DNA of 64,000 bases, taken from NCBI GenBank assembly GCA_010671905.1, contig JAAHII010000001.1:620001-684000 (forward strand). Reading direction: 5' to 3'. The notes beneath the pieces are model-generated. The model did not search any database, was not told where the DNA came from, and saw only the letters and a list, made by a program, of their open reading frames with translations. Below, in pieces: positions 19,439 to 29,139 of the stretch (position 1 is its first letter; every line of letters begins with the position of its first letter). Made by a program: the position numbers and the translations under genes. The DNA is from Leptolyngbya sp. SIOISBB. Its GTDB lineage: Bacteria; Cyanobacteriota; Cyanobacteriia; Phormidesmidales; Phormidesmidaceae.

Positions 19439-19852
19439 TTAATTGAGCTTAGCAAGTAAGGTCCGGCGATTTTGCTCAAACTCTTGCTCAGAAATGAGAC
19501 CTTCTTGACGCAATTGTTCCAATTCCCGTAGGGCACGGGCGATCGCTTGGGTCTGTTCAGAGGCCGCCACACTTTCATGGATCGTATCGCCAGCGGTAAC
19601 CGCTCGTTGCGATCTTGACAAGAACCAGACTCCCTCGACAGCACAGGCAATGCGAGGAATCCCAGTCCAGCCCAACAGCAAATAAACGCCGCCCCACACG
19701 GGCTGTCTCAAATAGAACTTGTGTAGCCCCGAAATCGGTATTGGCAAAGGGCTTAGGGCACCTGCGAAGGCCAAGGCAGCCGCAATTTTCCACTGTTGGG
19801 GTGACTGCGCTTTACCGTTGACAGGGGGGTGTGCAGTTGAGTGACCAGCCAT
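19439..19852 (-). CDS. TM2 domain plus SHOCT domain membrane protein
   Basis: 137 residues from the ATG at 19852; a start at 19867 would add five residues. A TM2-type pair of membrane helices (residues about 25-75, with the G-x-H-K-F-Y-L motif) is followed by a short C-terminal SHOCT-like helix pair (L-R-Q-E-G-L-I-S-E-Q-E-F-E). Small membrane proteins of this kind have no settled function. Followed by the HhH gene. Confidence 0.75.
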   Translation of the reverse strand: MAGHSTAHPPVNGKAQSPQQWKIAAALAFAGALSPLPIPISGLHKFYLRQPVWGGVYLLLGWTGIPRIACAVEGVWFLSRSQRAVTAGDTIHESVAASEQTQAIARALRELEQLRQEGLISEQEFEQNRRTLLAKLN

Positions 19853-20260
19853 GCCAACCTCAAACATTCCTGTCGAACTACTCTAGCGCAAGAAGAATGA
19901 GATCAGATCATCAAGATTAGTCAGTGCGTTAAGGGTGCATTCTTGGGCAGCATTGATAGAGATGGTAGCAAGTTACTGAGTGATGTTAAGTGGCGTCGCC
20001 ATCATATCGACATCGATGTTTGCCTAAACAAAGCCTGCAGGCAGTGCTTAAACGATAGCAACTGCACATCAGGCAATGCTTGTCTTGCCCAAGTAAATCA
20101 AAGGCCCTATCCCAGGGTCCGTGAAACTACTGCCCGCTTGAAGCGTTAATCTAGATCCTAGCTAAGTTAATTTCAAGGCTAGCCCCCCTGTATATGTTCA
20201 GTTGTTCTGTAGTCAATTCTCACTTTTTGCCTTTTTGTTGCCCCTTTGTGTACGGTTTGC

Positions 20261-21214
20261 ATGACATCTCCGGCTTTTTCTCCTGATTGGCTCAAACAGT
20301 TCTCTGACCCTTACGCCATTTTGGGTGTAGCAGTCACGGCAGACGAGCGTCGCATTGCGAAGCGCTATCGGCAAATTGCGAAGCGTTTGCATCCTGATCA
20401 GCAGATGCGGGCGGATGAAGCAACCCGAGAGTTTGCAAATGCAGTCTTGACGCGGCTGGTTAATCCTGCTTATCAACGCCTGAAGCAAGACAAAGGCAGG
20501 GCTGAAGCCCTGGCAACTCTACGCTTTAAAGTGCGGCGACTCACCCGCGAAAACAAATTAACGACTCAAGTGTCTCAGTCTAAACAGCTCTTGCAAGTTG
20601 ATGAAGCTGAAGTCGAGATCTTTTATGAAAATGCGCTAACTGAACTTTCGGACAATCAATATTCCTCAACCGATAGTTTTGCCACGCAGACGGATGCGAT
20701 CGCTGAACTGAACCTGATTTATTTACGGCGCAAGATGGGGGATCCGGTGATTCGTGAGAAGCGCACCGGGTTAATGTCGGCCACGCAGACAGCACCGCCC
20801 ATTGCGGTCACTGAGACTGAGCCGCCGTCTGGCACTAAATCGTCAGACAAGCCCCAGGTAGACTACGGCCAACGCCATGTCGTACGGGCCAAAACCTACA
20901 TTGCCAGTAAATCTTATACTGAGGCCGTTCAAGAACTCCGCGATGCCGTGCGGATTGACCCTCACAACAGCAACTATCACACGATGTTAGGGCAAGCATA
21001 CTTACTACAAAATCTGGTGGGCATGGCTAAAGTCCATATTCGTCAAGCGCTGAAGCTAGATCCCAAAAACCGGATTGCTCACAAATACGCTAAGCAGCTA
21101 GAGATCCAAGTGCCGACCGCGTCAACCTCCAATAACGGTCATGCCAAATCCCAAGGCCAGGGCAAGAAAGGCGGGCTGTTCAATCTGTTCTCATCCAAAC
21201 GCGCTAAAAAGTAG
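20261..21214 (+). CDS. J-domain protein with TPR repeats
   Basis: 317 residues from ATG 20261; an upstream TTG in frame at 20246 is less likely. The N-terminal J domain carries H44-P-D46, required to stimulate DnaK ATPase. A TPR-like pair follows (about residues 207-275), and the tail is Lys/Gly-rich. It lacks the Gly/Phe and zinc domains of DnaJ, so it is a specialised co-chaperone rather than DnaJ itself. Typical of cyanobacteria; client unknown. The 390 bp gap upstream shows no gene. Confidence 0.8.
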   Translation: MTSPAFSPDWLKQFSDPYAILGVAVTADERRIAKRYRQIAKRLHPDQQMRADEATREFANAVLTRLVNPAYQRLKQDKGRAEALATLRFKVRRLTRENKLTTQVSQSKQLLQVDEAEVEIFYENALTELSDNQYSSTDSFATQTDAIAELNLIYLRRKMGDPVIREKRTGLMSATQTAPPIAVTETEPPSGTKSSDKPQVDYGQRHVVRAKTYIASKSYTEAVQELRDAVRIDPHNSNYHTMLGQAYLLQNLVGMAKVHIRQALKLDPKNRIAHKYAKQLEIQVPTASTSNNGHAKSQGQGKKGGLFNLFSSKRAKK

Positions 21215-21393
21215 GGTTTTCTCCCCTTTGCTGAACGATCGGCAGTCTCTTACATTCGTATTATTGGTATGTTTGGCAAAACACTGAAGCTGCGGTCATT
21301 TCAACCATGAGATGGAGAGCACCAGTGTTTCTAAAAACTGGCGGCAAGACTCCTTGAGGCTGTCGCTCAAACGACTCCTTAACAGTAAGTGTG

Positions 21394-21714
21394 ATGGGAA
21401 TTTTTGATTCTGAGATTGTGCAACAGGAAGCGATGTCCTTATTTCAGGATTATCAAAACCTGATGGAAATGGGTAGCCGCTATGGCAAGTTTGACCGTGA
21501 GGGCAAAATCCTTTATATCCAGCAAATGGAGGACGTTCTAGAGCGCTATCGGATCTTTATGAAACGGTTTGAGCTATCCGATGACTTCATGGCTAAGATG
21601 ACTGTTGAGCAGCTGAAGACTCAGCTTGGTCAAGCTGGTATGACTCCTCAACAGATGTTTGACCAAATGCATCTGACGCTAGAGCGGATGAAATCTGAGA
21701 TTGGCGACTATTAG
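21394..21714 (+). CDS. DUF1825 family protein
   Basis: 106 residues, soluble, helical and charged, starting M-G-I-F-D-S-E-I-V. It matches the small DUF1825 family found across cyanobacteria; function unknown. The GTG at 21391 is possible, but the ATG three bases later fits the family start. Confidence 0.8.
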   Translation: MGIFDSEIVQQEAMSLFQDYQNLMEMGSRYGKFDREGKILYIQQMEDVLERYRIFMKRFELSDDFMAKMTVEQLKTQLGQAGMTPQQMFDQMHLTLERMKSEIGDY

Positions 21715-21731
21715 TAGAGGCCCTGAACGGT

Positions 21732-22367
21732 CTAGCGTAATTCTTCTTCTAGCAGGGCTGAGCGACCATTGAAAGCACTCATCGTCGCTTCCGTCCCTTT
21801 TTTGAGTAATGTTTCGATCGCTTCAACCGCCCAATCCAAAGTGGTATCAACCAGAGGTTTTTCAGCCGCGGCAAATTTACCCAAGACATGGGCGACGACG
21901 GCTCGATCACGATTGCCCTGCTGCTGCGTACTCCCAATGCCTACCCGCAATCGAGGGAATTCTTGGGTGCCCAGATGAGCAATGAGGGATTTCATCCCGT
22001 TGTGTCCTCCAGCCGAGCCACTCGGTCGCAGCCGTAGCTTACCTAATGGCAACGCCATATCGTCGTAGATCACTAATACCGATTCGGCGGGTAATTTGTA
22101 CCAGTCCAACACTGAACGCACCGCCTGACCCGAGCGATTCATATAGGTTGAGGGCTTCAGCAAGAACATTTTATGTCCAGCGATGGCTTGGCCTTCGCCA
22201 AACTCTCCCTGAAATTTACGGTGAGGACTGAGAGAGATTTGCCAGCGATTGGCCAGTGTATCCAACACATCAAAGCCCACATTGTGGCGAGTATGGACAT
22301 ACTTTTCGCCTGGATTACCCAAGCCGACGATTAATCGCAAAGTTTCTGTCACTTCGTTAGCCACCAA
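21732..22367 (-). CDS. pth: peptidyl-tRNA hydrolase
   Basis: 211 residues. Releases peptides from peptidyl-tRNA dropped by ribosomes, an essential cytoplasmic function. Family motifs seen: G-L-G-N-P-G near residue 15, T-R-H-N-V-G-F with the catalytic histidine, K-P-x-T-Y-M-N, and G-S-A-G-G-H-N-G. Convergent with the DUF1825 gene, 17 bp apart. Confidence 0.95.
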   Translation of the reverse strand: MVANEVTETLRLIVGLGNPGEKYVHTRHNVGFDVLDTLANRWQISLSPHRKFQGEFGEGQAIAGHKMFLLKPSTYMNRSGQAVRSVLDWYKLPAESVLVIYDDMALPLGKLRLRPSGSAGGHNGMKSLIAHLGTQEFPRLRVGIGSTQQQGNRDRAVVAHVLGKFAAAEKPLVDTTLDWAVEAIETLLKKGTEATMSAFNGRSALLEEELR

Positions 22368-22473
22368 CTACGCTCATTGCGATCCGATCAATCTCATGAG
22401 ATAGACTGCCCTACCGGCGGCAGTATCTCAACCGACTACTATAAGTAGGTATGCACAACCTAATCTAACAATA

Positions 22474-22588
22474 CGTAGGTTGCGCTTGAGGAACGTTGAC
22501 TTAGCCTGGCCGGAGGCCGTAAACCAACACCCACATGGGTTATGCTAACGCTTTAGCGAAGCCATGCCGGAGGCTTGACCCAGCCTAC
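22474..22588. repeat. GTAGGTTG-type dispersed palindromic repeat
   Basis: About 115 bp with roughly inverted ends (GTAGGTTGCGCTTGAGG and the complement of GTAGGCTGGGTCAAGCC). Inner short palindromes occur around GGCCGGAGGCC. It fills most of the 317 bp gap between pth and tatA. The end sequence recalls a repeat common in filamentous cyanobacteria; no second copy is in this window. Confidence 0.5.
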
Positions 22589-22684
22589 AAATAATCGAGC
22601 CCTCATACTTAGGGACCACTTTTAGTCGCCCTCAGTTCACGACTCCCCTAACCATCAGCAACCGCAAAATTCAACGAAGCGGCT

Positions 22685-23053
22685 TTACTTAGTAGACGGG
22701 GTAGACGCATCGGACACGATCTCTTCAGCTGCAACTGCCGCTTCCGGGGTCGAATTTTCGTCGGTGTCGGCTTCAGATTCAGCAACTGTTTCCGCAGCTT
22801 GTGCTTCGTCTTGAGGGAGGGCTTTGGGATCAGGCAGCTCAATCTCCGCCTTCATCGGCGCCTTCATCGTTTTTTCTAGTTCTGCTGACTCGCGTTTGAG
22901 TTCAGCTTCAAACTCTTGCTGAGCCTTTTTAAAGCTGCCGAGGGCTTGAGCGAGGCTGCGACCAACTTCAGGCAGCTTCTTCGGGCCAAAGACCAATAAG
23001 GCGACCACCAGAATTAGAGCCATTTCAGGCAAACCGATGCCAAAAACATTCAT
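22685..23053 (-). CDS. tatA: twin-arginine translocase subunit TatA/E
   Basis: 122 residues. An N-terminal membrane helix (about 5-21) containing G-L-P-E-M is followed by F-G-P-K-K-L-P-E-V-G-R-S-L, then an amphipathic helix and a long acidic tail. This is the TatA/E layout; TatB would be longer with a glutamate-rich coil. It forms the pore for folded proteins such as PotD in this window. Transcribed in the same direction as psbH but separated by a strong terminator. Confidence 0.9.
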   Translation of the reverse strand: MNVFGIGLPEMALILVVALLVFGPKKLPEVGRSLAQALGSFKKAQQEFEAELKRESAELEKTMKAPMKAEIELPDPKALPQDEAQAAETVAESEADTDENSTPEAAVAAEEIVSDASTPSTK

Positions 23054-23166
23054 ACTGTCCTCCTAACCGCAGACGGCGGCAACTACTTTCACAGTATCGC
23101 AGGGTGTCTATATAGCCTATGAACTCTCAACATCAGCCCCTAGACGCCTGACTGCGCAATACAGAA

Positions 23167-23197
23167 AGGGGCAGAAGCGTAAGTTCCTTCTGCCCCT
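23167..23197 (-). terminator. hairpin terminator of psbH
   Basis: Perfect 11-bp stem (AGGGGCAGAAG with CTTCTGCCCCT) and 9-nt loop just after the psbH stop. On the minus strand a short T-rich run follows. It separates psbH from tatA. Confidence 0.7.
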
Positions 23198-23225
23198 CAG
23201 CAAACCCTATTGGTAGCAGTTGTTG

Positions 23226-23429
23226 CTAGATGCCCAGACTGCGCCAATCAACATCAACGTTCTGCAAGATGAGAGAAGAATTATAGAGCTGCAGAATGAT
23301 GAGAAGAAAAACCAGGAACAGCCCCATGAAAATCCCCATCACGGGAGTCGTGCCCCAACCGGGAGTGACCTTACCGTATTCAGAGTTGAGAGGCTTGAGC
23401 AGATTGCTTAGCCGCGTTTGTTGTGCCAT
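23226..23429 (-). CDS. psbH: photosystem II protein PsbH
   Basis: 67 residues, the usual cyanobacterial length, starting M-A-Q-Q-T-R-L. One membrane helix (about residues 28-48) follows the conserved G-W-G-T-T-P-V-M-G. PsbH is a thylakoid PSII core subunit near CP47 needed for QA/QB electron transfer and bicarbonate binding. A longer in-frame ORF exists upstream, but the start at 23429 fits the family. Divergent from psbN, as usual in cyanobacteria. Confidence 0.96.
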   Translation of the reverse strand: MAQQTRLSNLLKPLNSEYGKVTPGWGTTPVMGIFMGLFLVFLLIILQLYNSSLILQNVDVDWRSLGI

Positions 23430-23507
23430 CGGTATCTTAAAACCTATACGCCACTTTATATTCCGTAATATTATAGGATTAGAGTGTCTTAAGAAACAAA
23501 AATCACT

Positions 23508-23639
23508 ATGGAACCTGCAACAGTTCTTATCATTTCCGTGGGGGCAATCATTGTTGCCTTTACTGCTTTCGCGGTCTACACTGCTTTCGGCCCTCCTGCA
23601 AAGCAGCTTGCGGATCCCTTCGACGAGCACGAGGATTAA
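23508..23639 (+). CDS. psbN: PsbN, photosystem II assembly protein
   Basis: 43 residues starting M-E-P-A-T-V-L. A single membrane helix (about 5-25) is followed by the family ending [17 protein letters not shown]. PsbN helps assembly and repair of PSII and is not a permanent subunit. Its start is 78 bp from the divergent psbH start, so both promoters share that interval. Confidence 0.96.
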   Translation: MEPATVLIISVGAIIVAFTAFAVYTAFGPPAKQLADPFDEHED

Positions 23640-23813
23640 GGCGTTTTAAGCCTTGCCCTGCTGCCAAGCATCGGGTTGCTGACCGACTGCAATCCTTGAG
23701 GGGTAGGGTATTTTTCGGGTCAGTTCAATTTTCTCAGGGATTGAGTAGTTAGTTTTGGCTGGCTACTCATTATTGTGTGGGTTATGAATGGTTTCAACCT
23801 TGAACGCTACGGG

Positions 23814-24707
23814 TCACCGTTTTAACGATTCAGAGTTCTGAAACGGTAGCTTGATGACTTGATTGGCGATCGCAGTGCCGAGCAAAGTCAATGCGCCGCC
23901 CACCACCATTGACACGGTAATCGCTTCCTGAAGAATGAGAGCACCCCACAGAATTGCAAAGAGGGGAATGAGGTAGGTCACGGTAAGCGCCCGAGTAGAC
24001 CCGACTGCATGAATCAGCCGAAAGTAGAGAATATACGCCAATGAAGTTGATAGCAGGGCTAGCCCCACGACGGCGAACAGGGCTGACGAAGACGGTGTCT
24101 GCGCAGGCAAGGTGAACGGCAACAGTGGCCATAAAAAGGTGGCCGCTGTCAGCTGGCTGCCGGTGGCGATGACGATCGCGGGCACGCCTTGCAAATTGAG
24201 GCGAATAAAAGGAGCCGCGATCGCATACATTAAGGCTGCACAAAGGCCGGTCGCGATCGCCCAGAGAATTTCTGGCGTTAGTGCCGTGCCGCGCAATCCC
24301 ACCAGTACGACGACGCCACTAAACCCCAGTCCTAGCCCCACAAGGCGATTGAGTGTGAGCGGTTCCCGAAGCCAAACATAGGCCACAGCGACCCCAAAGA
24401 AAGGCACTGTCCCATTCAAAATTGAGGTAGTACCAGCGGGCAAAGATAAGGATGAAAACGCCAACAGCGAGAAGGGCAGCGCTGAATTGAGCAAGCCAAC
24501 AACGGCGAGCGAGCGCCAATGCTGGCGCATTTGACTAACCAGTCCTTGGTGCAGTAGCACTGGCAGCAGGGATCCCCCCGCTAGCAATACCCGCAGTTCA
24601 ATCAACCAGATGGGCCCTAACTCAGGAGCGGCAATTCGCATAAAGAGAAAAGAGCCGCCCCACAACGCTGCCAGTAGAAATAATTCAGCCATTTGAACAG
24701 GAGACAT
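23814..24707 (-). CDS. EamA/DMT family transporter
   Basis: 297 residues with ten hydrophobic segments in two EamA halves, the drug/metabolite transporter layout. The opening A-A-L-W-G-G-S-F-L-F-M-R is typical. Substrate unknown. Its ATG lies one base after the stop of the upstream AraC-MGMT gene, so the two are very likely translationally coupled. Confidence 0.88.
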   Translation of the reverse strand: MSPVQMAELFLLAALWGGSFLFMRIAAPELGPIWLIELRVLLAGGSLLPVLLHQGLVSQMRQHWRSLAVVGLLNSALPFSLLAFSSLSLPAGTTSILNGTVPFFGVAVAYVWLREPLTLNRLVGLGLGFSGVVVLVGLRGTALTPEILWAIATGLCAALMYAIAAPFIRLNLQGVPAIVIATGSQLTAATFLWPLLPFTLPAQTPSSSALFAVVGLALLSTSLAYILYFRLIHAVGSTRALTVTYLIPLFAILWGALILQEAITVSMVVGGALTLLGTAIANQVIKLPFQNSESLKR

Positions 24708-24708
24708 T

Positions 24709-25566
24709 TTAAGTATCCTCCTGATATTGGGCGGCTTCCCAGCCGAGCATCATGGTCTTGCGCAGTGGCCCCCAGCGATACCCACCGATTTCTCCAGTTG
24801 CCCGAATCACTCGATGACAGGGGATGAAGTACCCCACTGGATTAGCGCCAATCGCGGTGCCCACCGCTCGGGCCGCCTTCGGCTTGCCCAACTGATTGGC
24901 AACGTCTTGATAAGTGGCTAAGCGGCCTGAGGGTAGTGTCAGCAGTGCCCGCCACACCTGAATCTGGAAATTAGTGCCTTTCACTAATACCGCAAGGGGT
25001 TGGCCGTTGGCCGCTAGAGATTGATTGAGGCGATCGGCAATTAGTTGAGTTTGCTCTGGCCGTTGCTGTAGCTTCGCCTGCGGCCACTGACGCTGTAGCC
25101 AGTCCGCAGCGCCAACCTTCTGATCTGGTTCACAGAACAGGAGGTTGCAGATACCCCGCTCGGTCTGGGCAATCAAAGCCGGACCAAAGCGGGTGGCATG
25201 TAATCCATAGGCGATGTCTAAGCCCTTGCCGCCATCTCGATAGTCAGCCGGTGTCATCGCTTCAAACCGAACGTAGAGATCATGCAGTCGACTGGGACTC
25301 GAAAGTCCTGAGTCTAGAGCGACAGAGAGTAACGACTGAGTGGTTGCTAGGCGACGCTTTGTGCTTTCTAAAGTCAGCAGTTGAACAAACCGCTTAGGGC
25401 TGACGCCTGCCCAGCGAGTAAATAGCTTCTGGCAATGATGCTCGCTCAGATATACATGCTGGGCGATGGTGGCTAAATCCGGCTGTTGATCATGATGGGC
25501 CTGAATGAAGGCGATCGCCGCAGCGATGCGCTCATAATCTGACGATAAAGTCTGAGAGTCCGACAT
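24709..25566 (-). CDS. AraC-type HTH/O6-methylguanine-DNA methyltransferase fusion (Ada-like)
   Basis: 285 residues from ATG 25566. The N-terminal part is an AraC-type double helix-turn-helix (about 12-105). The C-terminal part is a suicide alkyltransferase with the acceptor motif P-C-H-R-V-I. The Ada zinc/phosphotriester domain is absent, so its usual mode of activation by Cys38 methylation is not available. It should repair O6-methylguanine and may regulate its own operon, which includes the EamA gene. Confidence 0.88.
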   Translation of the reverse strand: MSDSQTLSSDYERIAAAIAFIQAHHDQQPDLATIAQHVYLSEHHCQKLFTRWAGVSPKRFVQLLTLESTKRRLATTQSLLSVALDSGLSSPSRLHDLYVRFEAMTPADYRDGGKGLDIAYGLHATRFGPALIAQTERGICNLLFCEPDQKVGAADWLQRQWPQAKLQQRPEQTQLIADRLNQSLAANGQPLAVLVKGTNFQIQVWRALLTLPSGRLATYQDVANQLGKPKAARAVGTAIGANPVGYFIPCHRVIRATGEIGGYRWGPLRKTMMLGWEAAQYQEDT

Positions 25567-25825
25567 AAGGCATGGAGCAATAGCAGATATCTCCATAAGC
25601 TATCGGATGGATGAAGAAGCGGCGATCCATTTCTTGGGAAACTTGAACAATGCTGCTTTTGGGACGCACCGCAACAAAACCGAATCCGAGCTGATTTATG
25701 ATTTGCTCACCACTCAATCAACACCAGCCAAAATCAAACAGTATCTCGAGAATCCTTCAAGGATGTCAGTAGAAGCAACTCATGAGTTTTGAAAAGTTCA
25801 GAAATCAGACAAGTGTTCACTGGGG

Positions 25826-26740
25826 TTATCGGTGTGAAGCCGAGTTTGTTAGATGCCGCTGCTGCACCATGAAGTCGATAAACGCTCGAATTCGGGGAGA
25901 CACCAAGCGACGCTCCAAATAGAGAGCCGTGATGGGCACTGCCGGCGGGCGATATTCCCAGAGCACTTCTTGCAAGAGCCCTTTTTCTAAGGCTTCCGCT
26001 GCCATATAGCCGGGCATTTGACTGATGCCGCTGCCTGCGATCGCGCTTCTACCCACCGCTTCACCATCATCAATGGTGAGATTCCCGTTGACCTGCCTGC
26101 GTTCGACTTGTCCGGCAATCGTAAAAAACCAGGGCATGGGTCGTCCCGTCTTGCGATTGCGAAAATTGAGACAGTTGTAGTGTTCTAAATCATCAGGATG
26201 ACCGGGGTAGCCTGCTTGCTCCAGATAGGTAGGCGTGGCACAGGTAATTAACGGATCAGTAAATAGCGGACGCGCGATCAGATTCGCGCTATCCGGTAAT
26301 GCGCCAATGCGCAGAGCCACATCAACCCCTTCTGCAGCCAAATCCACATCACGATCATCTAAGGACAACTCGACTGCAATTTGGGGATACTGCCGCAAAA
26401 AATCGGGCATCAAGCGAGTACCCCAGATGCGTCCGTAAGCAGCACCCATGCTGACTTTTAAGCGCCCTTGAGGTTGACTGAGGCTTTCGGTTAGCTCAGT
26501 CGTCAGGGCTGCCATTTCCTGCATCAACGGCGCCATGCCCTCATAAAAGCGTTCGCCTTCGGGCGTCAAACTCACGCTGCGAGTAGTGCGATGGAGCAGT
26601 TTGACGCCGAGTTCTGCTTCCAGCTTAGCGATGGCTTTGCTGACGGCTGGGGGGGAAAGCCCAAGGGCATTGGCCGCTTGCACAAAACTTTGGGATTCCG
26701 CCACTTGAATAAAGGTCGTGACGTTAGTCAAGCTTTTCAT
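25826..26740 (-). CDS. LysR-type transcriptional regulator
   Basis: 304 residues. The N-terminal winged HTH (about residues 4-62; F-V-Q-A-A-N-A-L-G-L-S-P-P-A-V-S-K) and C-terminal effector domain match the CrgA-like LysR group. Start chosen at ATG 26740, one codon after a GTG. Divergent from the reductase, SnoaL-like and MDR genes; this arrangement suggests that it controls them. The 150 bp between is the likely operator region. Confidence 0.9.
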   Translation of the reverse strand: MKSLTNVTTFIQVAESQSFVQAANALGLSPPAVSKAIAKLEAELGVKLLHRTTRSVSLTPEGERFYEGMAPLMQEMAALTTELTESLSQPQGRLKVSMGAAYGRIWGTRLMPDFLRQYPQIAVELSLDDRDVDLAAEGVDVALRIGALPDSANLIARPLFTDPLITCATPTYLEQAGYPGHPDDLEHYNCLNFRNRKTGRPMPWFFTIAGQVERRQVNGNLTIDDGEAVGRSAIAGSGISQMPGYMAAEALEKGLLQEVLWEYRPPAVPITALYLERRLVSPRIRAFIDFMVQQRHLTNSASHR

Positions 26741-26892
26741 CACCCATCGACTCTCTATTAATAACTTTTAGTAAACAATGAATTCACTTTAGACCTATTT
26801 TTCTCAGGCTATCTCCTGTTTATTCTGAATTCAGAAACAAACGGATGGCCCACCCCATCCCACCCACTTCAAAAATCATCAGGAGGTCTGTG

Positions 26893-27537
26893 ATGAAAAT
26901 TGGCATTATCGGCGCTGGCGATGTCGGACAAACGCTCGCAAAACTATGGATACAGGCAGGGCATTCGGTGATTCTCAGTTCGCGCCATCCCGAAACGCTG
27001 CAGCCCATCATTCAGGAGCTAGGCAGCTCTGCGAAAGCGGCAACCGTTGCTCAAACAGCGATCGCGGGTGACGTCTTACTCCTGGCAGTCAACTATGCGA
27101 CAGTTGATGCTGCCCTGGCCCAGATGGCTCCTTACGTTACGAACAAGATCGTGATTGATGCCACTAATCCTCTGCGCTACGCCGATGGAGGTGGCCTTGA
27201 ACGGGTGATTGGCGATCGCGAAATCGCGGGGTTAGTGATGGCTGACAAGCTACCCAATGCGCGCATCGTGAAAGCATTCACCACCTTATGGACAGGCTAT
27301 TTGCAACAGCATGCCCATCGTTCTCATCCGCAAGTCGCGATCGCGCTAGCGGGCAATGTCAGTGACAAACCAGCAGTGGCGTCATTGATCAAAGATGCCG
27401 GATTTGACCCGGTGGACTTAGGCCCACTGGCAGCGTCGCGGCCGCTTGATCCCCCCAGTCCGATCTGGAACCAAGTGCTGACTGCTGATGAAGTGCGATC
27501 GCGACTGGCTCAAATCTCACAATTAGCTGCAGCCTAA
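26893..27537 (+). CDS. NAD(P)-dependent oxidoreductase, F420H2:NADP reductase-like
   Basis: 214 residues. The start is decided by AGGAGG at 26881-26886, six bases before ATG 26893, and by the Rossmann motif G-I-I-G-A-G-D-V-G-Q at the very N-terminus. The fold is that of NADPH-dependent F420 reductase/6-phosphogluconate dehydrogenase-like proteins. Real substrate unknown. First gene of the cluster divergent from the LysR regulator. Confidence 0.85.
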   Translation: MKIGIIGAGDVGQTLAKLWIQAGHSVILSSRHPETLQPIIQELGSSAKAATVAQTAIAGDVLLLAVNYATVDAALAQMAPYVTNKIVIDATNPLRYADGGGLERVIGDREIAGLVMADKLPNARIVKAFTTLWTGYLQQHAHRSHPQVAIALAGNVSDKPAVASLIKDAGFDPVDLGPLAASRPLDPPSPIWNQVLTADEVRSRLAQISQLAAA

Positions 27538-27642
27538 AGAATGCTTGTTCCCTGAACGCTTACCGAGAACTTGCCTGGAAGCGCCGACACATCACTAGCC
27601 TTCCAGCAGTTCATAAACCTCATTATCTGGGAGATATCCATC

Positions 27643-28135
27643 ATGAATGCTCAAACAACGCTCGATGCAATTGCGCAATCGGAACGGATTGGCCGCTTAA
27701 TCTACAAAGGCTTTAACGAACGGAACTTGGCTCTTTGGGATGACGTGATTGCTGCTGATGTGGAACTCCGCAGCACCGTGGGTTCCCAACCGACTCATGG
27801 GCTTGAACCCCTCAAAGCCTGGGCTGCCGAGTTTCAAAGCAAATTCTCCCCCAGGCTCGACCTAGTAGACGAAATCTATGGGGTCAACCGCGCCGTGATT
27901 GCCGTTAACCTCGTCTGGCAACATACGGGGAGAGTTTTTTGGCCTAGCGCCTACGGGTCGCAAGGGCACCTCAATTGAGTACTTTATTCTGTCCCATAAA
28001 GGGGGCAAGGTGACTCGGTTTTGGGTCGCTGATCACACTCTCGATTTGACCACCTACCTCATTGCGGAGCGGGGAATGCATTACCCACAGAACTTTGAGC
28101 CGCAACCGATTATTCGGGGTATCGAAGTTGAGTAA
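27643..28135 (+). pseudogene. SnoaL-like polyketide cyclase/ester cyclase, frameshifted
   Basis: Starts at ATG 27643 after GGGAGAT. The first frame (to about 27930) has the SnoaL-like opening I-Y-K-G-F-N-E-R-N. The rest, from F-F-G-L-A-P-T-G-R-K-G-T to the stop at 28135, is in the +1 frame. One extra base near 27928-27940 (GGGGAGAGTTTTTT) restores H-T-G-E-F-F-G-L-A. So about 163 residues when repaired, normal for the family. Either a recent mutation or a sequencing error. Confidence 0.8.
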
Positions 28136-28194
28136 TCAGCCCCGTCCTCAGCTAGCCATTTTTTACCCACCCACCCAACACCAAGGATAGAGCT

Positions 28195-29139
28195 ATGAAA
28201 CGCCTCATCATGAACGCTGACGAACCCGGCGGTATCGGAGTCGCAGAGGTCGAGCGACCGCAACCGTTACCCCACCAGAGCTTGGTAAAGGTCACGGCCT
28301 TCTCGCTCAACCGGGGTGAAATTAACTTTGCCCAGTCCCCTAATTCAAAAGGTCGCACTATCGGCTGGGATTACGTCGGCACCATTGAAACCCCAGCTGC
28401 CGATGGCCAAGGGCCGCTGCCAGGGACCCGAGTCGTCGGCTGGCGACCGCAGATGGATGCGTTTGCCGAATACGTGATCGGCGATCGCGAATATATGGCC
28501 GTTATTCCCGATGGGGTCTCCGATGCCCAGGCGGCAACCCTCCCGGTCGCAGGACTGACAGCTCTAACTGCTATTGATAAAGGAGATCGCATTCTGGATC
28601 ACACCGCACTGATCACAGGCGTTACGGGCGGCGTAGGTTTCTTTGCTCTGCAGCTCGCTAAACTGAGCGGTGCCAAAGCAGTGGCCCAGGTGCGCCGTCC
28701 TGAGCAGGCATCATTGGCCCGAGACCTTGGGGCTGATGCTGTCGTTGTCACCGCAGATGGAAAAGGTATAGAGGCTGAAGGACCGTATCGACTCATTGTG
28801 GATGGGGTGGGTGGTGACCTGATCGGTCCCTTGCTGCAAGCCACGGCCAAGGGCGGCACCCTGGTTTCTTACGGCGGGTCACAGAGCTATGAAACGGCGC
28901 TCAATTTGGCAGATTTGTATGGCAATGGCGGCCAGCGGCGGCTGTACGGACTGACGCTCTACAGCGAGGTGGAAGTGGAACCCTCATCCGTGGGCCTCGG
29001 CCGTTTACTGCGGTTGGTTGCCAGCGATCGCCTGCAAGTTCCTGCGATCACGGAGGCTGATTGGTCAGACACCCCCAGGCTCGCTAGCGATTTACTCACA
29101 CGTCGATTCAGCGGTAAGGCTGTCCTAACAATTGGATAG
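28195..29139 (+). CDS. zinc-independent MDR family alcohol dehydrogenase/quinone oxidoreductase
   Basis: 314 residues. GroES-like N-terminal domain, then a Rossmann domain with I-T-G-V-T-G-G-V-G near residue 140. The structural zinc cysteines are absent, as in quinone oxidoreductases. Likely NADPH-dependent reduction of a quinone or enone. It is the third gene of the LysR-linked cluster, 59 bp after the SnoaL-like gene. Confidence 0.87.
   Translation: MKRLIMNADEPGGIGVAEVERPQPLPHQSLVKVTAFSLNRGEINFAQSPNSKGRTIGWDYVGTIETPAADGQGPLPGTRVVGWRPQMDAFAEYVIGDREYMAVIPDGVSDAQAATLPVAGLTALTAIDKGDRILDHTALITGVTGGVGFFALQLAKLSGAKAVAQVRRPEQASLARDLGADAVVVTADGKGIEAEGPYRLIVDGVGGDLIGPLLQATAKGGTLVSYGGSQSYETALNLADLYGNGGQRRLYGLTLYSEVEVEPSSVGLGRLLRLVASDRLQVPAITEADWSDTPRLASDLLTRRFSGKAVLTIG

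Noticed and set aside
19868..20245. Possible tRNA or small RNA in the gap before the J-domain gene
   Set aside because: Short inverted pieces only; no cloverleaf or conserved tRNA arms could be drawn.
25607..25792. 61-codon plus-strand frame between the Ada-like gene and the LysR gene
   Set aside because: Acidic, helical-looking but no recognised family, no clear ribosome-binding site; support too weak to list as a gene.
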